A DNA stretch of 64,000 nucleotides. Source: Riptortus pedestris. Lineage: Eukaryota > Arthropoda > Insecta > Hemiptera > Alydidae. Shown here in pieces: positions 60,701 through 64,000 of the stretch (its first letter is position 1; each line of letters begins with the position of its first letter). The translations under genes were made by a program, and so were the position numbers. The notes below the pieces were generated by a model that saw only the letters and a list, made by a program, of their open reading frames with translations, was not told where the DNA came from and did no database searches. The stretch spans positions 2,369,001-2,433,000 of the forward strand of contig CM032229.1 of the NCBI GenBank assembly GCA_019009955.1, given 5' to 3'.

Positions 60701-63700
60701 ATATACTTCCGTTACGTACCTTTGTATCTTGTAGAATATCATTGAAAGGAAGTTATCGTTGCATGGTATTCTACTGATATACTTTCGTTACGTACCTTTG
60801 TATCTTGTAGAATATCATTGAAAGGAAGTTATCGTTGCATGGTATTCTACTGATATACTTTCGTTACGTACCTTTGTATCTTGTAGAATATCATTGAAAG
60901 GAAGTTATCGTTGCATGGTATTCTACTGATATACTTTCGTTACGTACCTTTGTATCTTGTAGAATATCTTTGACAAGAAGTTATCGTTGCATGGTATTCT
61001 ACTGATATACTTCCGTTACGTACCTTTGTATCTTGTAGAATATCTTTTACAAGAAGTTATCGTTGCATGGTATTCTACTGATATACTTCCGTTACGTACC
61101 TTTGTATCTTGTAGAATATCATTGAAAGGAAGTTATCGTTGCATGATATTCTACTGATATACTTCCGTTACGTACCTTTGTATCTTGAAGAATATATTTG
61201 ACAAGAAGTTATCGTTGCATGATATTCTACTGATATACTTCCGTTACGTACCTTTGTATCTTGTAGAATATCTTTGACAAGAAGTTATCGTTGCATGGTA
61301 TTCTACTGATATACTTCCGTTATGTACCTTTGTATCTTGTAGAATATCTTTTACAAGAAGTTATCGTTGCATGGTATTCTACTGATATACTTCCGTTACG
61401 TACCTTTGTATCTTGTAGAATATCATTGAAAGGAAGTTATCGTTGCATGGTATTCTACTGATATATTTTCGATACCTACTTTTGTATCTTGTAGAATATC
61501 ATTGAAAGGAAGTTATCGTTGCATGGTATTCTACTGATATACTTTCGTTACGTACCTTTGTATCTTGTAGAATATCATTGAAAGGAAGTTATCGTTGCAT
61601 GGTATTCTACTGATATACTTTCGTTACGTACCTTTGTATCTTGTAGAATATCATTGAAAGGAAGTTATCGTTGCATGGTATTCTACTGATATACTTCCGT
61701 TACGTACCTTTGTATCTTGTAGAATATCTTTTACAAGAAGTTATCGTTGCATGGTATTCTACTGATATACTTCCGTTACGTACCTTTGTATCTTGTAGAA
61801 TATCATTGAAAGGAAGTTATCTTTGCATGGTATTCTACTGATATACTTTCGTTACGTACCTTTGTATCTTGTAGAATATCATTGAAAGGAAGTTATCGTT
61901 GCATGGTATTCTACTGATATACTTTCGTTACCAACCTTTGTATCTTGTAGGATATCTTTGACAAGAAGTTATCGTTGCACGGAGATTTTGATTTCTTTTG
62001 GTTACCTACCTTTGTATCTTGTGGAATATCATTGAAAGGAAGTTATCGTTGCATGGTATTCTACTGATATACTTTCGTTACGTACCTTTGTATCTTGTAG
62101 AATATCATTGACAGTAAGTTATCATTTCATGGTATTCTACTGATATACTTTCGTTACGTACCTTTGTATCTTATAGAATATCATTGACAGTAAGTTATCG
62201 TTGCATGGTATTCTACTGATATACTTTCGTTACGTACCTTTGTATCTTGTAGAATATCATTGACAGGAAATTATCGTTGCATGGTATTCTACTGATATAC
62301 TTACGTTACGTACCTTTGTATCTTGTGGAATATATTTGACAGTAAGTTATCGTTGCATGGTATTCTACTGATATACTTTCGTTACGTACCTTTGTATCTT
62401 GTAGAATATTATTGAAAGGAAGTTATCGTTGCATGGTATTCTACTGATATATTTTCGTTACGTACCTTTGTATCTTGTAGAATATTATTGAAAGGAAGTT
62501 ATCGTTGCATGGTATTCTACTGATATACTTTCGTTACGTACCTTTGTATCTTGTAGAATATCATGGAAAGGAAGTTATCGTTGCTTGGTATTCTACTGAT
62601 ATACTTTCGTTACGTACCTTTGTATCTTGTAGAATATCATTGAAAGGAAGTTATCGTTGCATGGTATTCTACTGATATACTTTCGTTACGTACCTTTGTA
62701 TCTTGTAGAATATCTTTGACATGAAGTTATCGTTGCATGGTATTCTACTGATATACTTCCGTTACGTACCTTTGTATCTTGTAGAATATCTTTTACAAGA
62801 AGTTATCGTTGCATGGTATTCTACTGATATACTTCCGTTACGTACCTTTGTATCTTGTAGAATATCATTGAAAGGAAGTTATCGTTGCATGGTATTCTAC
62901 TGATATATTTTCGATACCTACTTTTGTATCTTGTAGAATATCATTGAAAGGAAGTTATCGTTGCATGGTATTCTACTGATATACTTTCGTTACGTACCTT
63001 TGTATCTTGTAGAATATCATTGAAAGGAAGTTATCGTTGCATGGTATTCTACTGATATACTTTCGTTACGTACCTTTGTATCTTGTAGAATATCTTTGAC
63101 AAGAAGTTATCGTTGCATGGTATTCTACTGATATACTTCCGTTACGTACCTTTGTATCTTGTAGAATATCTTTTACAAGAAGTTATCGTTGCATGGTATT
63201 CTACTGATATACTTCCGTTACGTACCTTTGTATCTTGTAGAATATCATTGAAAGGAAGTTATCGTTGCATGGTATTCTACTGATATACTTTCGTTACGTA
63301 CCTTTGTATCTTGTAGAATATCATTGAAAGGAAGTTATCGTTGCATGGTATTCTACTGATATACTTTCGTTACGTACCTTTGTATCTTGTAGAATATCAT
63401 TGAAAGGAAGTTATCGTTGCATGGTATTCTACTGATATACTTCCGTTACGTACCTTTGTATCTTGTAGAATATCTTTGACAAGAAGTTATCGTTGCATGG
63501 TATTCTACTGATATACTTCCGTTACGTACCTTTGTATCTTGTAGAATATCTTTTACAAGAAGTTATCGTTGCATGGTATTCTACTGATATACTTCCGTTA
63601 CGTACCTTTGTATCTTGTAGAATATCATTGAAAGGAAGTTATCTTTGCATGGTATTCTACTGATATACTTTCGTTACGTACCTTTGTATCTTGTAGAATA

Positions 63701-64000
63701 TCATTGAAAGGATGTTATCGTTGCATGGTATTCTACTGATATACTTTCGTTACGTACCTTTGTATCTTGTAGAATATCATTGAAAGGAAGTTATCGTTGC
63801 ATGGTATTCTACTGATATATTTTCGATACCTATTTTTGTATCTATTGGAATATCTTTGACAGGAAGTTATTGTTGCATGGTATTCAGCTGATATCTTTTG
63901 ATTACCTACCTTTGTATCTAGTGGAATATCATGGACAGGGAGTGGGCCATGCATGCCCCCTTGATTGCACACCACTTGCTGCCTTCCCGTTACATCCAAT
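37678..64000 (-). CDS. Leucine-rich-repeat single-pass membrane protein, C-terminal 549 residues (5' end outside window)
   Basis: Exons: 64000(+)-63910, 56702-56517, 54085-53840, 47164-46952, 45867-45652, 42603-42479, 38251-37678. All junctions are phase 0 except the last (phase 2). The joined protein has an LRRNT-like segment (VVCNQGG, DIPLDTK), then about 13 LRRs of close to 24 residues (LxxLxLxxN). An LRRCT follows with NPWACDLC and cysteines near visible residues 407, 410, 430 and 452. A membrane helix lies at about 475-499 ([20 protein letters not shown]), and a 50-residue cytoplasmic tail ends in DGSPTS. LRR ectodomains of this kind usually bind proteins at the cell surface; the partner here is unknown. 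It lacks a TIR domain, so it is not a Toll. The signal peptide would lie upstream of the window. Confidence 0.88.
38372..39235 (+). mobile_element. Helitron in the last intron of the LRR gene (first of a tandem pair)
   Basis: The 5' region GAAAATTGTAACCTCTGTAT follows a (TC)n/(TA)n tract at 38318-38375. The body has two internal repeats. The 3' hairpin is CCCGGGGGAAGCCGG (weakened) and the end is GAGCTAG at 39235. It is antisense to the gene. Confidence 0.82.
39236..41015 (+). mobile_element. Helitron, second of a head-to-tail tandem pair, near full length
   Basis: It starts directly after the CTAG of the first copy with a (TA)n tract of about 60 bp and ATAATTGTAACCTCTGTCTG. It has three internal repeats and the same 3' third as the copy ending at 9948. 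The hairpin is CCCGGCCGAAGCCGGG, ending TACCTTCGCTAG at 41015. No Rep/helicase is encoded. Confidence 0.87.
41016..41985. other. Intronic block of unknown repeat type
   Basis: It contains TTAACACGTTGACTTCGGAG at 41049, resembling a piggyBac-like terminus. A C-rich then TAGGTTAGG-like stretch (about 41340-41640) resembles the 3' end of a LINE. Neither can be closed into a complete element. Confidence 0.3.
41991..42086. repeat. (TA)n(GT)n compound microsatellite
   Basis: About 20 bp of TA followed by about 75 bp of GT with GA and GC interruptions, inside the last intron of the LRR gene. Confidence 0.95.
42479..42603 (-). CDS. LRR protein, penultimate exon in the window
   Basis: The acceptor is TTGTGTTGTAG and the donor AACAG/GTATCA. 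The 125 bp encode [29 protein letters not shown] and [12 protein letters not shown], with two bases of a split arginine codon. Joining to the terminal exon gives an unbroken LRR ([16 protein letters not shown]). Confidence 0.9.
42880..43105 (-). mobile_element. tRNA-derived SINE, best-preserved copy (minus strand)
   Basis: On the minus strand it starts GGGGCTCAGGTTAGCCATGT. It has a B box in GAGTTCGATTCTCG, then the body AAATAAAATCCCAAGTCCCA and GGTAACCTGTAGATAACCCG. It ends in an (ATA)n-like tail near 42885. The internal pol III promoter and short A/T-rich tail are SINE hallmarks. Confidence 0.85.
43208..43495 (-). mobile_element. HINE copy, shortened (minus strand)
   Basis: The 3' stem-loop end AAGTCCGTCACGCAGGGGCT is at 43210. 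The inner block with ATGGCCGAAAACAAAAAATG follows at about 43378. It stops near an inverted GGGAAATCTGCTAAC at 43485; the microsatellite core is lost. Confidence 0.7.
43850..44001 (+). mobile_element. HINE 3' end fragment
   Basis: GGGAAATCTGCTTATTTTAC is followed by a mutated stem-loop (GGAGCCCCTGCGT) and GACGGACTTTTTTT at about 43950-44000. Confidence 0.7.
44002..45250. other. Very AT-rich intron sequence
   Basis: No exon-like signal. A (TA)n tract lies at about 44143-44175. Confidence 0.4.
45255..45585 (+). repeat. 29-bp tandem repeat
   Basis: About ten units contain ATACTTCATTTTGGGAGGGA. The array ends about 65 bp from the splice donor of the neighbouring LRR exon (45652). Confidence 0.9.
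45652..45867 (-). CDS. LRR protein, exon of three LRRs
   Basis: The acceptor ATGTTCTCCAG precedes AACAGACTTGAG, and the donor is CTACAG/GTAATT. The 216 bp equal 72 codons, exactly three 24-residue repeats ([29 protein letters not shown]). Confidence 0.92.
45900..46950. other. Intron between LRR exons, unassigned
   Basis: No recognisable repeat family or exon. A short minus-strand frame at 46448-46699 lacks domain features. Confidence 0.4.
46952..47164 (-). CDS. LRR protein, exon starting [10 protein letters not shown]
   Basis: The acceptor is TATGTTTTTGAAG. Two donors are possible: CACAG/GTATCG (46952) or CTTCAG/GTCACA twelve bases later. Only the first keeps the 24-residue spacing into the next exon, so it is preferred. 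The 71 codons include [11 protein letters not shown] and [11 protein letters not shown]. Confidence 0.88.
47211..47258. repeat. (TA)n microsatellite close to an LRR exon acceptor
   Basis: TA repeats begin about 45 bp upstream (in gene orientation) of the exon that starts at 47164. Confidence 0.95.
48340..49030. repeat. Diverged intronic duplication, copy 1
   Basis: This block and 50090-50650 share order and sequence: ATGAAAACT, then the AAAGCCTATCTTACTTACGA / AAAGCGGATCTTACTTACGA pair, ATTTGCATAAA, and GATTTTGTGAAAAACGAATA / AATTTTGTGAAACAAGAATA. A 113-codon plus-strand frame here is AT-driven and is not conserved in the second copy. Confidence 0.6.
49031..50089. other. Unassigned intron sequence
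   Basis: No exon or repeat family recognised. Confidence 0.4.
50090..50650. repeat. Diverged intronic duplication, copy 2
   Basis: This is the counterpart of 48340-49030, about 1.7 kb away in the same orientation. Similarity is patchy, with several indels. Confidence 0.6.
50795..50852 (-). pseudogene. Relic resembling the first LRR-flanking exon (56702-56517)
   Basis: On the minus strand it reads [15 protein letters not shown], against [15 protein letters not shown] in the true exon. The DNA match covers about 35-40 bases around AAAGAGTTCTC. A stop follows within ten codons and there is no LRR continuation. It lies in the intron downstream of that exon, in the same orientation as the gene. 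A decayed tandem exon duplication is the simplest reading, but the match is short. Confidence 0.4.
50905..51842 (+). repeat. 40-bp tandem array with palindromic AGCATATGCT
   Basis: About 22 units consist of AGCATATGCTATATGGTTGC followed by TAGGTGATGAAACCTAATGC. Many units are identical. A scrambled patch at about 51420-51610 has truncated and fused units. Confidence 0.95.
51982..52552 (+). mobile_element. HINE copy, diverged (plus strand)
   Basis: It starts TTTTAGCACATTTCCCTTAA and has a GT-rich tract in place of (TA)n at about 52090-52135. It ends with TCTGCCTAGTCTACGCAGCC, a stem-loop and GATGGGCTTT. Confidence 0.75.
52553..53800. other. Unassigned intron sequence
   Basis: The first 400 bp are GC-richer than average and may be an old dispersed element. 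No family recognised and no exon. Confidence 0.4.
53840..54085 (-). CDS. LRR protein, exon with three and a half LRRs
   Basis: The acceptor is either CGATCCACAG (exon from 54085) or the AG six bases later. Only the first yields a perfect 24-residue repeat across the junction ([13 protein letters not shown], then [11 protein letters not shown]). The donor is GTACAG/GTAACA. The 82 codons include [22 protein letters not shown] and [11 protein letters not shown]. Confidence 0.92.
54735..55204. other. GC-rich dispersed-repeat-like block
   Basis: It is clearly GC-richer than the surrounding intron, with sharp edges. A B-box-like GTTCAAAGC lies at 54997. It may be a second SINE or a LINE fragment. 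No coding domain was recognised. Confidence 0.35.
55205..55340 (+). mobile_element. Penelope-like terminal fragment (relative of the 32.4-kb foldback element)
   Basis: GCACTGATGATGGAG followed by CTCTGAAAGTGCTCT mirrors the arms at 32388-32760. The distal CTACCATCCAGCATCTCGG is the complement of GAGGTGCTGGATGGTGAAGG at 32360. Confidence 0.5.
55890..55965. repeat. GC-rich hairpin GCGGGCCGGATC/GATCCGGCCCGC
   Basis: An inverted repeat of about 12 bp with a 15-base spacer. Its composition resembles hAT-type MITE ends, but no full element is delimited. Confidence 0.5.
56094..56498. mobile_element. piggyBac-like MITE ending 18 bp from a splice donor
   Basis: It is flanked by TTAA at 56094-56097 and 56495-56498, with ends TTAACACGTTGTGAG and the complement of TTAACACATGGAGTG. 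TTAA targets plus CACRT-type ends fit piggyBac elements. It has GC palindromes inside (GCCCGCCGGCGGGC) and no transposase. Confidence 0.65.
56517..56702 (-). CDS. LRR protein, exon joining the N-terminal cap to the first LRRs
   Basis: The acceptor is ATTGACTGCTTGCAG and the donor TCACAG/GTAGTT. The 62 codons, phase 0 at both ends, include [31 protein letters not shown] and [11 protein letters not shown]. The piggyBac-like MITE lies 18 bp into the following intron. Confidence 0.9.
56835..56905 (+). other. Hammerhead-like core motif (Penelope-type remnant)
   Basis: CTGAAGA at 56842 and GAAACCGGTCGTC from 56864 have the order and spacing of a hammerhead core (CUGANGA, stem II, GAAA). Stem II is weak here. 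No flanking element body recognised. Confidence 0.35.
57110..57250 (+). mobile_element. SINE 3' half
   Basis: TTTAGTGACGGAATTCATTA, GGTGGTAACCTGTAGATAAC and AAGTGGACGTTAATAAATAA match the tail of the 42880-43105 SINE. The tRNA-like head is missing. Confidence 0.75.
57658..57772 (+). mobile_element. HINE 5' fragment, decayed, with (TA)n
   Basis: AAATCAACTATTCAGGTTGT resembles the HINE left block and is followed by a (TA)n tract at about 57737-57760. It directly precedes the 76-bp array. Confidence 0.45.
57785..63905 (-). repeat. 76-bp tandem array derived from an exon/intron boundary of the LRR gene
   Basis: About 80 units of 76 bp fill most of the intron between LRR exons 56702 and 63910. 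In gene orientation each unit runs CATGCAACGATAACTTCCTT, TCAATGATATTCTACAAGAT, ACAAAGGTACGTAACG, then AAAGTATATCAGTAGAATAC. The first 46 bp align without gaps, with about ten mismatches, to the last 46 bp of the exon ending at 63910. The other 30 bp match the start of the intron. Most units keep ACAAAG/GTACGT, a plausible donor. Variant units recur at multiples of 76 bp. Confidence 0.95.
63910..64000 (-). CDS. LRR protein, first exon visible in the window (N-terminal cap), cut by the window edge
   Basis: Thirty codons end ...HDIPLDTK at the donor ACAAAG/GTAGGT, phase 0. [20 protein letters not shown] is an LRRNT-like cap, and the frame joins directly to [10 protein letters not shown] of the next exon. 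The signal peptide and start lie beyond 64000. Confidence 0.85.

Noticed and set aside
62721..62903. 60-codon frame in the 76-bp array
   Set aside because: Chance open frame on the strand opposite to the gene, inside tandem repeats.

Overview
This is an AT-rich, repeat-dominated stretch of an arthropod nuclear genome, almost certainly an insect. A gustatory receptor gene (a chemoreceptor family of arthropods), long repeat-filled introns with GT-AG splice sites, tRNA-derived SINEs and mariner, hAT, piggyBac, Helitron and Helentron-type elements all point that way. A hemipteran is possible, but the sequence alone does not settle the order. No bacterial-type operon, CRISPR array, rRNA or intact tRNA gene is present.

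Two host genes are supported, both on the minus strand. (1) A four-exon gustatory receptor gene (18644-29161). A long first exon is followed by three short exons, all joined by phase-0 introns; together they encode about 347 residues ending in the Gr signature TYLVIYVQY. (2) The 3' part of a leucine-rich-repeat single-pass membrane protein (37678 to beyond 64000). Seven exons give 549 contiguous residues. The 24-residue LRR period continues across the splice junctions and decides between alternative splice sites. Its N-terminus and signal peptide lie outside the window.

Layout. 1-18.4 kb: interspersed elements, namely many copies of a Helentron-like non-autonomous family (here HINE, DINE-1-like), canonical Helitrons ending in hairpin plus CTAG, an internally deleted mariner, a broken LINE with RT and RNase H, a hAT MITE, SINEs, and a degenerate 78-bp tandem array. 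18.6-29.2 kb: the receptor gene. Its intron 1 carries a 55-bp tandem array in two opposite orientations, and its other introns carry HINEs, a SINE and a foldback element. 29.3-37.6 kb: intergenic, with HINEs, a foldback (Penelope-like?) element and an 83-bp array. 37.7-64 kb: the LRR gene. Its introns hold two head-to-tail Helitrons, SINEs, HINEs, a 29-bp array, a 40-bp array, a piggyBac-like MITE and a 6-kb, 76-bp array.

The most striking observation concerns that 76-bp array (about 57.8-63.9 kb, roughly 80 units). Each unit is an ungapped relative of the true exon/intron boundary of the LRR gene at 63910: 46 bp of exon end plus 30 bp of intron start. The intron therefore contains tens of decoy 5' splice sites. 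Other points are repeated Helitron/HINE junctions at the (TA)n or (GT)n core, an inverted satellite inside the receptor gene, and hammerhead-like core motifs. All exon calls come from reading splice signals and conserved motifs by eye; transcript data would be the test.
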